Notes: a model not told the origin generated them from the letters alone. 64,000 bases of DNA from Marinomonas ushuaiensis DSM 15871 (GCF_000521805.1 NZ_JAMB01000001.1:672698-736697), one strand, 5' to 3'; shown: positions 11,499-21,190, counted from the stretch's first letter. A program made the numbers and translations.

Positions 11499-12506
11499 TC
11501 ATTGTTTAGGCGGATGCATCCACGGTGATTGACGCATAAAGTGAATGATTTTTTCCCTTAACCAGCGATGAGCTAGGTCGTTATTAAAACGTTCATGCCA
11601 GAAAATATAAATGGGGTGAAGTCCATTATATTCATCTACCTCCATGACTTCTTTTGGGACGGGTAAAAGCTTCACTGGATGGAAATTCATTTTAGAGCAT
11701 TGTTCCGTAGTTGCCTTTGATGCCATGATTTTGATAAACAGTTCGCCAATAGAGCGTGAGGCAACGAGTGCCATACCGCGTTTTACTGCTTGCATAGCGA
11801 CCATTAGGCTGTCTGTTTCTAATGATGGATCAAGTCGGTAGCCTTGCTGCTTTAATTTCTGTTGGGTCTTTGCAAAGGTACTGCTTTGGGAGTTTCCCAA
11901 GTGGTGAGTGACAAACCTATGTTCAAGTAACTCCTCCAATGTCACAGACGTTTTATGGAATAAAGGATGTGCTTCGCTAAGTACAATGCAAGCTTCCATA
12001 TAGCCGACTAATTTATTACGAATATTACTGGGTGTGTCATTGATACATTTGATGCCTAAATCCACATTGCCAGAGGTTAGTTGATCAAATTGAGTTTCGC
12101 CCCAAGATGTAAGCGACAGTTGTAGCTTTGGCGCTTCATAATGCAACACAGCCAATAAAGGCTCAATGAAGTGTTCTAGATCGCTTTCATCAACACGTAA
12201 TTTAAATTTTCTATTTAAATTCTTAATATCCAGAATGTTGGGTGTCATTAACTTAGATAATGAACTGAGGATTGGCTGAATAAGCTCATGCAATTCACTT
12301 GCTCTTGCGGTGGGCGTTAAACCATAAGCTTGTCGAGTGAAAAGAGAATCATCAAATAGGTCTCTTAATCGTTGTAAACTTTTACTTAGAGCTGGTTGAG
12401 TGACGCCTAGTTTCTCTGCGGCTCTTGATACGCTGCCTTCTTCCATAATAGTGACAAAGGCGACGAGTAGCTTAATGTCTAATTTTAAGATGTCGTCTAG
12501 CTGCAT
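11499..12506 (-). CDS. LysR-family transcriptional regulator
   Basis: This 335-residue protein has the LysR N-terminal winged helix (VAFVTIMEEGSVSRAAEKLGVTQPALSKSLQRLRDLFDDSLF at about residues 16-57, split here by family blocks) and an effector-binding C-terminal domain. TPTARASEL follows the helix-turn-helix as usual. It lies directly downstream of the RND efflux genes on the same strand with a long hairpin between them, so it may be a separate unit. Whether it controls the efflux operon is unknown; a 27-bp inverted repeat upstream of that operon is a candidate site. Confidence 0.88.
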   Translation of the reverse strand: MQLDDILKLDIKLLVAFVTIMEEGSVSRAAEKLGVTQPALSKSLQRLRDLFDDSLFTRQAYGLTPTARASELHELIQPILSSLSKLMTPNILDIKNLNRKFKLRVDESDLEHFIEPLLAVLHYEAPKLQLSLTSWGETQFDQLTSGNVDLGIKCINDTPSNIRNKLVGYMEACIVLSEAHPLFHKTSVTLEELLEHRFVTHHLGNSQSSTFAKTQQKLKQQGYRLDPSLETDSLMVAMQAVKRGMALVASRSIGELFIKIMASKATTEQCSKMNFHPVKLLPVPKEVMEVDEYNGLHPIYIFWHERFNNDLAHRWLREKIIHFMRQSPWMHPPKQ

Positions 12507-12534
12507 AATCTTCTCAATAGCATTATTTATAAAT

Positions 12535-12569
12535 AAAGAGTTTTGACGTAATTTACGTCAAAGCTCTTT
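12535..12569. terminator. Long palindromic hairpin between RND permease and LysR genes
   Basis: Arms TTTGACGTAA and TTACGTCAAA flank a single central T (perfect over 10 bp). The symmetry extends outward through a T-G wobble to AAAGAG/CTCTTT, giving about 17 paired bases per arm. It starts 28 bp upstream of the LysR start codon and 34 bp after the permease stop. A terminator is the likely role given the weak T-rich flank on the minus strand, but the exact palindrome could also be a regulator site for the LysR gene. Confidence 0.5.
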
Positions 12570-12602
12570 TGGTATTTACAGCAAGGGTTGATTTAATTTT
12601 GA

Positions 12603-15600
12603 TTAATCAAATTCACTGTGCGGTCGGTATTTTACGCGGAATAAAAGCGTATAAAACACAGGGACAGCGATCAGAGTTAAGATGGTCGCAAACCCTAATC
12701 CAAACGAAATAACCACGGCCATCCCTTCAAAGAAGGCGTCGAACAATAATGGAATCATACCCAAAATCGTTGTCACGGCGGCCATACAAACAGGGCGCAC
12801 ACGACTGACGGCAGAATTGAAAATCGCTTCGTATTTTTCGGTGCCCTGATCAAGTTCAAAATTGATTTGATCGGCGAGTACGATACCGTTTTTCACTGTC
12901 ATACCGGATAAGCTCAAGAAGCCCAGCAATGCCATGAAGCTAAACGCTGAGTTCATCACAAGTAATCCAGTAGAGACACCAATCAAGGCCAATGGCACAC
13001 AGAACCAAATTGTCAGTGGCACACGAACCGAGTTGAACAGCAATACGGTAATGATGAACATAAACAAGTAACCCATTGGCAGGGCACTGAAAATGTTCGC
13101 TTGCGCGTCTGTGCTACTTTCGTATTCACCACCCCATTCTAGGTTGTAACCTGGCGCTAACTCGATGGCTTCAACATCACTACGAATTCGACCAAATACA
13201 GCCATCGCCGTTTCATCGCCGAGAATATTTGGATCTGCCATAACGGTAATCGTACGTTTACGATCTAGGCGTTCGATAATCGGGTTTTCCCACGTTGTCT
13301 CAAACCCAGATACCAAGGTAGAAAGTGTTACGTACGAACCAGAAGACGGGCTGTAAATTTGTAAGTCACGAATTTGGTCAATAGACAATCGCTCGTTTTC
13401 AGGAACCGTTCGCATGATAGGTAATAAATCTGTGCCTTCACGGTATAAGCCGATGCGGGAGCCTGTGAAGTTAGTTAACAACACATTGTCCAAATCAGTT
13501 TTACTGATTCCTAAACGACGAGCCTGAGCATCATTAAAGATAGGACGAAGCACTTTAACTGGCTGACGCCAATCGTCTTTGATGCTTTCCAATCCACCAT
13601 CGGCACGATAGATTTCTTGGATTTGAGCACTGTATTGACGCAGTAGTTTCGGATCGGGTCCGCTGATACGCGCTTCAATTTTGGCGCCACTTGCTGGCCC
13701 TAATTGCAGACGTTGTAACTTCACTTCTAATTCTGGATAGTCTTCCTTCATTTTGAAATAAAGGTCAGTCAGTAATTGCGGGATGACCTCTTTGTCTTTA
13801 GTGCGGACAATAAACTGAGCGTAACTAGAGTTCGTTTGCTCTGCACTATACGTCAGCATAAAGCGCAATGTGCCTTGGCCAGTTGTTGATGTTACGTATT
13901 CGATACGTTCATCTTTCAATAGCTCTTTTTCAATCACGGATACTTTGGCGTAGGTTTCTTCAATGTGTGTGCCTTCTGGCATCTGAACGTCCATGTAAAA
14001 CATAGGCGTGGTTGACGGCGGAAAGAATGCTTGTTTCACAAATTGGAATGCCCAGCCTGAAGTAAATAAGCAAGTAAGCAACAAGACAACGGTGATCCAA
14101 CGATAATGCATGGCTTTGTCTAACAGCCATTTATAACCTGTGAACATAAAACCTTTGTAGGGATCTACTGCTTCTTGGTTTTCTTCATTAGCGTCTGTTT
14201 TTGCTATGGTTTCTTTGAAAAACAGGTCGCAGAAGAAGGGTGTTAATGTGATTGCTGTGATCCAGCTTAAGAGCAGTGAAATTAACAACACATAGAATAA
14301 AGAGCCGACAAACTCGCCTACAGCGTCTGGTGACAAACCAATCGGTGCGAAAGCGGTAACCGCAATGACAGTCGCACCTAGCAAAGGCCATTTAGTTTGT
14401 TTTACCACAGAGCTTGCGGCTTGGACTTTTGTCATACCACGTTGCAAGCCGATGAGTATGCCTTCTGTTACAACGATGGCGTTATCTACCAGCATCCCGA
14501 GCGCAATAATCAATCCACCTAGTGAAATTCTTTGAAGATTGATTTTGAAGTAATCCATGACAATAAAGGTGCCAAGAATGGTCAGTAATAAGATCAAGCC
14601 GATCAATATACCAGAACGAACGCCCATGAAAATCAATAGCACGAGGATAACGATACCAACCGCTTCTGCGAGGTTCAGCAAGAAGTTAGAAACAGAGCGA
14701 TCCACTTCTTTTGACTGGAAATAAATCGAATCCATTTCCATGCCAATTGGTTGTTGGTATTTTAATTCTTCAATACGTTTTTCTAGGTGTTTACCAATTT
14801 CTACAACGTTTACACTAGAAGAAAAAGAGATGCCTAATAATAAGGATTTCGCACCGTTGAAATTCACCAAATGAGATTGAGGATCGGCGTATTCACGTTT
14901 AATTGTTGCAACATCACTCAGGCGGATCAGATTGCCGTCGATTGGTTTACCTACAATCAGATTTTCTAATTCAGAAATGTCGTTAAATTCACCTGTTGGG
15001 CTAATGCGGATGTATTCGCTCCCCACTTTAACTCGCCCTGCATTTGATACGCTATTTTGGTTTGCTAATAAGGTTTGAAGTTGGCTAGGTGCAATCCCCA
15101 TGTTGGCTAATTTAGAACGTGAGATTTCAATCGTAACCTGCTCGTTTTGCTCACCCGCTACACTTACTTTAGCGATGCCATCAACCAAAACCAGTTCACG
15201 TTTGATGTAATCAACGTAGTTTTCCAGGTCTTTGTACGGATAGCCCTCACCATGAATGGCAAGCATGACACCATACACATCACCGAAGTCATCCAAAACC
15301 ATAGGTGTACTTACACCACTGGGGAAGCTGCCAGACATATCACGGATTTTTTTACGGACTTCATCCCAAATCTGCTTTAATTCTTTAGCGCGATAAGTGT
15401 CTTTAATGGTAATTTGAACTTTTGAATAGCCAGCTTTTGAAGTGGACTTAATTTTATCCACATAAGGTAGATTTTGAAGCTCACGTTCAATCGGGTAGGT
15501 AACTTCTTCTTCCACTTGCTCTGGCGAAGCGCCTGGGTAAGTCGTGATGATTAAGGAATCCTTGATCGTAAACTCAGGGTCTTCTAATTGACCAAGACTG

Positions 15601-15689
15601 GTGAAAGCCAATGCACCACCAATCAGAAGAATCAAGGTCACCATCCAGCTGGTGACTTTGCGCTTCATGAAATACGCTGCAATATCCAT
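12603..15689 (-). CDS. RND-family efflux transporter permease
   Basis: This 1028-residue inner-membrane proton antiporter has the AcrB-like layout: transmembrane helix 1 at about residues 13-31, a large periplasmic porter loop, five helices, cytoplasmic link, then the repeat. TM4 carries GMLVDNAIVVTE, with one Asp where AcrB has two; the Asp-Asn form is common in related pumps. Motif GPASGAKIEARISGP lies in the second porter domain. The start codon overlaps the adaptor stop (TAATG), so the two are coupled. No outer-membrane channel gene is adjacent, so it probably uses a TolC-like protein encoded elsewhere. Substrate is not predictable. Confidence 0.93.
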   Translation of the reverse strand: MDIAAYFMKRKVTSWMVTLILLIGGALAFTSLGQLEDPEFTIKDSLIITTYPGASPEQVEEEVTYPIERELQNLPYVDKIKSTSKAGYSKVQITIKDTYRAKELKQIWDEVRKKIRDMSGSFPSGVSTPMVLDDFGDVYGVMLAIHGEGYPYKDLENYVDYIKRELVLVDGIAKVSVAGEQNEQVTIEISRSKLANMGIAPSQLQTLLANQNSVSNAGRVKVGSEYIRISPTGEFNDISELENLIVGKPIDGNLIRLSDVATIKREYADPQSHLVNFNGAKSLLLGISFSSSVNVVEIGKHLEKRIEELKYQQPIGMEMDSIYFQSKEVDRSVSNFLLNLAEAVGIVILVLLIFMGVRSGILIGLILLLTILGTFIVMDYFKINLQRISLGGLIIALGMLVDNAIVVTEGILIGLQRGMTKVQAASSVVKQTKWPLLGATVIAVTAFAPIGLSPDAVGEFVGSLFYVLLISLLLSWITAITLTPFFCDLFFKETIAKTDANEENQEAVDPYKGFMFTGYKWLLDKAMHYRWITVVLLLTCLFTSGWAFQFVKQAFFPPSTTPMFYMDVQMPEGTHIEETYAKVSVIEKELLKDERIEYVTSTTGQGTLRFMLTYSAEQTNSSYAQFIVRTKDKEVIPQLLTDLYFKMKEDYPELEVKLQRLQLGPASGAKIEARISGPDPKLLRQYSAQIQEIYRADGGLESIKDDWRQPVKVLRPIFNDAQARRLGISKTDLDNVLLTNFTGSRIGLYREGTDLLPIMRTVPENERLSIDQIRDLQIYSPSSGSYVTLSTLVSGFETTWENPIIERLDRKRTITVMADPNILGDETAMAVFGRIRSDVEAIELAPGYNLEWGGEYESSTDAQANIFSALPMGYLFMFIITVLLFNSVRVPLTIWFCVPLALIGVSTGLLVMNSAFSFMALLGFLSLSGMTVKNGIVLADQINFELDQGTEKYEAIFNSAVSRVRPVCMAAVTTILGMIPLLFDAFFEGMAVVISFGLGFATILTLIAVPVFYTLLFRVKYRPHSEFD

Positions 15690-16801
15690 TATAGGCCTCT
15701 CTCACGTGTCCAAGGACGAACTTGCATTGATTCTGTAAGAGTGTGAACCCCCGCTGTAACAACACGATCGTTTTCTTTAAGACCTTCTAAAATCTCAATA
15801 GAATCACCTTGTAAAACACCCAGTTTCACTGCGCGTGATGTTACCTTGTGAGTTGATTCATCAAAAATCCAAACCGAGCTTTCTGACAGCCCTGTTGTTG
15901 TATTTTCGTGGCGTAATACGGCTTCAACGGGAACAGAAAAATGTTTTACTTCACCTAAAAGTTGGTTTAAGTCCATATCAATATTGGCTGTCATACCAGG
16001 TAAAAGCGTGTGCTCTTTATTGCCTTCTCGTATTAGATTTAAAGTCACATCGTACGCCTTGGTGTTTGGGTCTGGCGTCGTTTTGTGTTCTTTATAAGTG
16101 CCGAATAATTTGTCGTCAGGAGCAACATCGACAATGACTCTTGGTGCGTAGTCTGCTTTGGTCGAACGAATGCTGACTACTAGGCCTTCAGGGACTTGGA
16201 AATCAACTTCTAATTTGTCGATATTTTGAATGTGCATCAGCTTTTGTGTCGCGCCGACATACTGGAATTCCTCAGTGTCGACGGAAGCAATCACACCGTC
16301 AAAAGGCGCATAAACCTTGGTGTATTTAAGCTGGTTTCTTGCCGTTTGAAGGGCATTGTTTGCTTGATCCAATGTCGCTTTGGAAGAATCGTATTGAGAA
16401 TGAGTCGTCGCATTTTGTTCTAACATGGTCTGAATACGTTTGAATTGAGCTTCTGCTAATTTCTGATTTGCTTGGGCTAATTCAATTTGTAATTGGAAAT
16501 CAGTAGGGTCAAGGGTCGCTAATAAATCGCCTTTCTTAACGCGTTGTCCAGACGTTACATCTAATTTGATGATCTGGCCACCAACACGAAACGCTAAATC
16601 GACTTCTTCGCTTGCCTGTAATTCTGCAGGGAAGCGACGAATATTGATTGCATCGGTTGATTTTATGGTGAGTAGTTTGACAGGACGAATGATTTCTTTT
16701 TCTACAGTGACGTCTGTTTCACTTGATGAGCAGCCAGTGATTAGTAGCGCTGTGGTTATTGCAACACTGGCCATCATATTTATGCGCTTTACGCGATTCA
16801 T
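15689..16801 (-). CDS. RND efflux periplasmic adaptor lipoprotein
   Basis: This 370-residue membrane-fusion protein has a lipoprotein signal (LLITGC, lipid on Cys at about residue 24). The lipoyl half-motifs are ELQASEEVDLAFRVGGQI and VYAPFDGVIASVDTEEFQYVG, flanking an alpha-hairpin (QANQKLAEAQFKRIQTMLEQ). A beta-barrel and membrane-proximal domain follow (VPVEAVLRHEN). It bridges the RND permease to an outer-membrane channel. First gene of the adaptor-permease operon; a perfect inverted repeat at 16888-16914 lies about 90 bp upstream. Confidence 0.92.
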   Translation of the reverse strand: MNRVKRINMMASVAITTALLITGCSSSETDVTVEKEIIRPVKLLTIKSTDAINIRRFPAELQASEEVDLAFRVGGQIIKLDVTSGQRVKKGDLLATLDPTDFQLQIELAQANQKLAEAQFKRIQTMLEQNATTHSQYDSSKATLDQANNALQTARNQLKYTKVYAPFDGVIASVDTEEFQYVGATQKLMHIQNIDKLEVDFQVPEGLVVSIRSTKADYAPRVIVDVAPDDKLFGTYKEHKTTPDPNTKAYDVTLNLIREGNKEHTLLPGMTANIDMDLNQLLGEVKHFSVPVEAVLRHENTTTGLSESSVWIFDESTHKVTSRAVKLGVLQGDSIEILEGLKENDRVVTAGVHTLTESMQVRPWTRERGL

Positions 16802-16887
16802 TCATTGCTCCGTAAGTTTTTTCTAAATAATAAGATGAAAGTATTTTATATCTCTTCCACTAGGATATGAATTTTTTAATATATATT

Positions 16888-16914
16888 AAAGATATACCTA
16901 TAGGGAATATCTTT
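16888..16914. promoter_or_regulatory. Inverted-repeat candidate operator for RND operon
   Basis: Perfect 8-bp arms AAAGATAT and ATATCTTT are separated by 11 nt, 87 bp upstream of the adaptor start. The size and symmetry fit a dimeric repressor or LysR site. The regulator is not identified. Confidence 0.4.
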
Positions 16915-17072
16915 GGCGATTAGCATGTTTTTTTATTGATATTATGGCTTTCCCTAGATGTCCTTTTATTCGAGGGCTTTTTAAATAAGTTTTTGTACAG
17001 GTTTTGATCTAATCTGTCGGAATGTTACTATATTTTTTTAAATTTATAAGGCACTGCATGGAGACTATAAAA

Positions 17073-17666
17073 ATGCGTTTGTATGTGACTAGATTGTTCA
17101 CGTTTTTACTGACGTTTTCGTTATTAGGTTGTGCTGTGCCTTCTGGCCAAAAAGACGTTAATTCTATTGGTGGATTGAGTTTCGAAGTCAAAGATGACAC
17201 GGCTTATTTGTCTGGTGTATTAGGCAGTGATCTGGTTGATCGATTAAGTAACTTTGTGAAAGAAAACCCTAATGTGACAGATCTTGTTTTAGTCGATATT
17301 CATGGCTCTTTTGACCAACAAGCAACGATGGAAGGTGCGCGTTTGATCCGTCGCCTTGGTTTGAATACGCGTATTGCGCCAACCGGTTTTGTGCTTTCTG
17401 GTGGTGTTGATCTATTCTTAGGTGGAGTAGAAAGAATTATTGGTGGGGGTGCAGGGGTTGGTGTTCATGCTTGGTCAGATGGTACTAAGATCAAAGCGGC
17501 GAATATAAACAGTGCTGACCCAGTGCATGCTGCTTATGTGAATTTCTATTTAGAGATGGGGGTTTCTGAGCGTTTTTACTGGTTCTCTCTTGACGCCGCG
17601 CCAGATGATAGAGTGTATTTTTTGTCCCCAGAAGAAGTGTATGACTTCCAACTTGCCACACAATAA
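17073..17666 (+). CDS. Lipoprotein with ClpP/crotonase-like fold, function unknown
   Basis: This 197-residue protein has a lipoprotein signal (TFSLLGC, Cys at about residue 20). The mature domain resembles the predicted periplasmic ClpP-like proteins (COG3904 type): a strand TDLVLVDIHGSFDQQ, then GFVLSGGVDLFLGG with a possible nucleophilic Ser, and GVGVHAWSDG with a possible catalytic His. A catalytic role is inference only. I chose ATG 17073 because GGAG at 17060-17063 is well placed and because it gives a normal lipoprotein signal; earlier Mets at 17022 and 17058 would add an unusual leader. Confidence 0.6.
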   Translation: MRLYVTRLFTFLLTFSLLGCAVPSGQKDVNSIGGLSFEVKDDTAYLSGVLGSDLVDRLSNFVKENPNVTDLVLVDIHGSFDQQATMEGARLIRRLGLNTRIAPTGFVLSGGVDLFLGGVERIIGGGAGVGVHAWSDGTKIKAANINSADPVHAAYVNFYLEMGVSERFYWFSLDAAPDDRVYFLSPEEVYDFQLATQ

Positions 17667-17697
17667 CTATCAGGTCTGAAAATACAGTGGACAATAT

Positions 17698-17982
17698 ATG
17701 GAACAAATAGAGCTGTTCGTCATAGAGAGTCCCTGCAAAGGTATTTGTGAAAACAGTGCGAAAGGTTTTTGCAAAGGTTGCTTACGCAGCCGTGAAGAAC
17801 GGTTTCAGTGGTTTTCCATATCCAATGAAGCCCGCCATCATATTTTGGATCTTTGCAAGCAGCGCCGCTCTCGTTTATTAAAAGCGAGACAAGAGCGTTT
17901 AGATGCTCACTCAGAAAAAAACTTACCTTATGGAATGGAAGACGAGTTGATTGCAGACCTTTTCGAACTTACTAACGATTAA
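17698..17982 (+). CDS. DUF1289 family protein
   Basis: This 94-residue protein has the DUF1289 cysteine pattern: SPCKGICENSAKGFCKGCLRS, four cysteines near the N-terminus that may bind a metal, followed by RSREERFQWFSIS and a basic helix. Family function is unknown. It lies 31 bp after the ClpP-like lipoprotein and is convergent with radA. Confidence 0.8.
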   Translation: MEQIELFVIESPCKGICENSAKGFCKGCLRSREERFQWFSISNEARHHILDLCKQRRSRLLKARQERLDAHSEKNLPYGMEDELIADLFELTND

Positions 17983-18004
17983 ATATTAGTCTTTAATACA
18001 TCGC

Positions 18005-19393
18005 TTAGTTTTCAAAAATTGCATCAAGTGCTTCAGATAAGCGTTCCACGCCAATGACTTTCATGCCTGCAATTGGCTTTTTCGGGCAATTGGCTTTTGG
18101 TACAACTGCTCTTGTAAAGCCGTGTTTGGCTGCTTCACTGATACGTTCTTGACCCGATGGTACAGGGCGAATTTCTCCGGATAACCCTACTTCACCAAGT
18201 ACCACCAAATCGTGTGGCAAGACTCTATCACGGAAGCTGGATACGACAGCTGAAATCGCGGCTAGGTCAGCACTGGTTTCCAATACTTTCACACCACCAA
18301 CGACGTTCAAATACACATCTTGATCTGCTGTGTGTAAGCCACCATGTTTGTGTAAAACAGCGAGTAACATGGCTAATCGATTATGATCAAAACCAACTGT
18401 GACGCGTCTTGGATTGCCTAATGCTGAATCATCAACCAGAGCTTGAAGCTCGACTAATAGAGGCCGAGTACCTTCCCACACCACCATAACCAGACTACCG
18501 GCAGCAGGGTGGTTGCTTCTATTTAAGAAAATGGAGCTTGGGTTTTTGACTTCTTTCAGGCCATTTTCAAGCATGGCGAAAACACCAAGCTCATTAATAG
18601 CGCCAAAACGGTTTTTCATGCCTCGAAGTGTTCTAAAACGAGAGTCTTCAGAGCCTTCCAATAAAACGGAGCAATCGACCATGTGTTCAAGGACTTTTGG
18701 CCCAGCCAGTGTCCCGTCTTTGGTGACGTGACCCACAAGAAGGACGGCTGTTTGTGTTTGCTTAGCAAAGCGCGTTAAGACTGCGGCGCTTTCTCTGACT
18801 TGAGATACGCTGCCAGGGGCGGATTCGATACCATCCAAATGCATAACTTGAATGGAGTCGATCACCATGACTTTCGGTTTTACTTGTTGAGCGATGTTTA
18901 AAATGGCTTCTACATTGGTTTCAGAAAGCATTTTCAAATTCTGTGTCGGCAAACCCAAACGCTGAGCGCGCATAGCAACCTGTTGCAAAGATTCTTCCCC
19001 TGTTACATACAAGGCACTTTGTTCTTGTGCTAGCCAACACATAGTTTGCAGTAATAATGTACTTTTACCAGCGCCAGGCGAGCCACCGATTAACACCACG
19101 CCACCGGGGACTAAACCGCCACCAAGAACTCGGTCAAACTCATGGGCACCAGAGCTAAAGCGAGGGACATCTCCTAAATCGATATCGGATAAATTCTGAA
19201 TGCCTGTAATCGCACCAGCATAACCCTGATAGCGAGGGTCTTGATTGGCGGCAACCCGCGCTGATGTTTTGCTAGACGTGATGCGGATTTCAGATAAGGA
19301 GTTCCACGCATTACAAGCTTGGCATTGACCTTGCCATTTTGCGTAGTCAGCTCCGCATTCATTACATACAAAAGCAGTTTTTGCTTTGGCCAT
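18005..19393 (-). CDS. radA: DNA repair protein RadA
   Basis: This 462-residue RecA-like ATPase promotes branch migration during recombination. It has the N-terminal C4 zinc finger (CNECGADYAKWQGQCQAC), Walker A GGSPGAGKSTLL at about residue 100, the RadA signature KNRFG, and a C-terminal Lon-like domain ending GEVGLSGEIRPVPSGQERISEA. Length and domain order are normal. It is transcribed alone toward the left; the upstream gap to the next gene contains that gene's terminator hairpin. Confidence 0.97.
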   Translation of the reverse strand: MAKAKTAFVCNECGADYAKWQGQCQACNAWNSLSEIRITSSKTSARVAANQDPRYQGYAGAITGIQNLSDIDLGDVPRFSSGAHEFDRVLGGGLVPGGVVLIGGSPGAGKSTLLLQTMCWLAQEQSALYVTGEESLQQVAMRAQRLGLPTQNLKMLSETNVEAILNIAQQVKPKVMVIDSIQVMHLDGIESAPGSVSQVRESAAVLTRFAKQTQTAVLLVGHVTKDGTLAGPKVLEHMVDCSVLLEGSEDSRFRTLRGMKNRFGAINELGVFAMLENGLKEVKNPSSIFLNRSNHPAAGSLVMVVWEGTRPLLVELQALVDDSALGNPRRVTVGFDHNRLAMLLAVLHKHGGLHTADQDVYLNVVGGVKVLETSADLAAISAVVSSFRDRVLPHDLVVLGEVGLSGEIRPVPSGQERISEAAKHGFTRAVVPKANCPKKPIAGMKVIGVERLSEALDAIFEN

Positions 19394-19488
19394 GAGATTC
19401 TCTTTGTGTTTCTTTACGTCAATGTGAAAGCGTCAACACGCTTTTGTTGAATTAGGGTTGTACGATGGTGTTCATGTTATCACAGAAA

Positions 19489-19514
19489 ATATAGCCGCAA
19501 AGTGGCGGCTATAT
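19489..19514 (-). terminator. Terminator after GNAT-nitrilase gene
   Basis: A perfect 10-bp stem (ATATAGCCGC / GCGGCTATAT) with a 6-nt loop lies 24 bp past the stop codon; on the minus strand it leads into TTTT. It probably ends the bifunctional gene's transcript. Confidence 0.6.
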
Positions 19515-19537
19515 AGTATTCGTTCAGAAGGCGTTAC

Positions 19538-21067
19538 TTATTTTTTGTACTTCCAATTAACAGAGTAAAGGTCTGTACGACGGTCTTTCAGGTTATTCAC
19601 AGAACCTTCACTTCGTGTTTGTTTGAGTTTGTCCAGATCAAGATCGGAGAACATGATCATCTCTGTATTTGGTGTTGTTTCTGCCATGACTGCATCGTGT
19701 GGGTAGGAGAAGTCAGAAGGAGAGAATACCGAGCTTTGTGCGTATTGAATGTCTAGGTTTTCTACTTGAGGCAGGTTGCCACAGCTACCACAGATAACCA
19801 CATAACATTCGTTTTCAATAGCACGAGCCTGAGCGCAACGACGTACACGCAAATAACCATTTTTAGTATCTGTCCAAAAAGGAACAAACAAAATATCCAT
19901 GTCTTGCGCGGCTAATAAACGACCCAATTCAGGGAACTCAACATCGTAGCAAATCAAAATACCCACACGACCGGCATCAGTATCAAATACACGAAGGTCG
20001 TTGCCACCTTGGATGATCCAGTCGCGACGTTCATGAGGTGTAATGTGGATTTTCTTTTGCTCTTCTACAGTTCCATCACGTCGACATAAATAGCTGATGT
20101 TGTAGAGGATGTCGTCTTCCATTAAAGGCATAGAACCTGTAATGACGTTGATGTTATAGCTGACCGCCAATTGCGACATTTCGTTTTTAAAGCGTTCCGT
20201 GAAGCTAGCAAGAAATCGAATGGCTTCTGTTTGGTTGTGTTGATCTGGACTTAAACCAATTAATGGTGCGTTGAAGAATTCAGGGAAAAGTACAAAGTCA
20301 CTTTTGTAATCTGATACTGCATCAACAAAGTATTCAACTTGCTTCAGTAGCTCGTCAACGCTTTCCACTTCTCGCATTTGCCATTGAATTGCACCAATAC
20401 GAACTTGTGTTTTACGAGAGCGAATAACGCTGGTTTCGGGTACGTAAAAAATATTTTTCCATTCTAAAAGCGTCGCATAGCCCTGAGATTTTTCGTCTTC
20501 TGGCATGTAGCGTTTTAGCAAACGGGTGACTTGGAAATCATTGGATAATTGGAAGGTTAAAATGGGGTCGTAAATTTTACGTTCACGTACCGCTTCTAAA
20601 TATTCCGCCGGATTCATTTCATGGGCGTGTTCATGATAATTCGGAATACGGCCACCGGCTAAAATAGCCCGTAAATTATGTTGGCGACAAAGTTCTTTTC
20701 TCGCTTCGTATAAACGTCGACCAAGACGATAACCTCGATATTCTGGTGCAATTAACGCGTCTAAGCCATACATGGCATCACCTAGATCGTCGTTTAGAAT
20801 GTTTTCTTTTTGGTCGATCAAATCGTCATAAGTGTGCGGGTTACTGAAACGTTGGTAGCTGACTTGAACAGACAAAGCGAGACCGACAATCTTACCGTGA
20901 TCTTCAAGGCAAATTTGTCCCTCAGGAAAATCTTTAATGAGTTTATGTATGGTGTGTTCAGGCCAAGCCCCGCCAATATCGTGATAAACCTTATCCATTA
21001 ACGTTTTTACTTCCTCGTAATCATTGTTGGTGAGATTACGAATGGTTAAGTGTAAGTCGTCTAGCAT
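19538..21067 (-). CDS. GNAT acetyltransferase - carbon-nitrogen hydrolase fusion
   Basis: This 509-residue two-domain protein has a GNAT N-terminus (about residues 1-200; ALIAPEYRGYRLGRRLYEAR is the acetyl-CoA loop) and a nitrilase-superfamily C-terminus from about residue 220. The hydrolase domain shows the Glu in LFPEFFNAP, a likely Lys in EEQKKIHITPHE and the Cys in GILICYDVEFPE. This fusion is a known arrangement, but the substrate is not known. ATG 21067 was chosen for its AAGGGAG ribosome binding site; a longer frame from 21163 lacks one. It stands alone with a terminator on its 3' side. Confidence 0.85.
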   Translation of the reverse strand: MLDDLHLTIRNLTNNDYEEVKTLMDKVYHDIGGAWPEHTIHKLIKDFPEGQICLEDHGKIVGLALSVQVSYQRFSNPHTYDDLIDQKENILNDDLGDAMYGLDALIAPEYRGYRLGRRLYEARKELCRQHNLRAILAGGRIPNYHEHAHEMNPAEYLEAVRERKIYDPILTFQLSNDFQVTRLLKRYMPEDEKSQGYATLLEWKNIFYVPETSVIRSRKTQVRIGAIQWQMREVESVDELLKQVEYFVDAVSDYKSDFVLFPEFFNAPLIGLSPDQHNQTEAIRFLASFTERFKNEMSQLAVSYNINVITGSMPLMEDDILYNISYLCRRDGTVEEQKKIHITPHERRDWIIQGGNDLRVFDTDAGRVGILICYDVEFPELGRLLAAQDMDILFVPFWTDTKNGYLRVRRCAQARAIENECYVVICGSCGNLPQVENLDIQYAQSSVFSPSDFSYPHDAVMAETTPNTEMIMFSDLDLDKLKQTRSEGSVNNLKDRRTDLYSVNWKYKK

Positions 21068-21190
21068 GTTGGCTCCCTTGAGGCGTTTGTAAATGCATAA
21101 CAGAGTATTGGGGTGATCATAACGCTTATTAATGTAATGAGGTGTTAAATTTGTTTCAAACAATCAAAAAAGTGTCATGGTACAAAAAAG

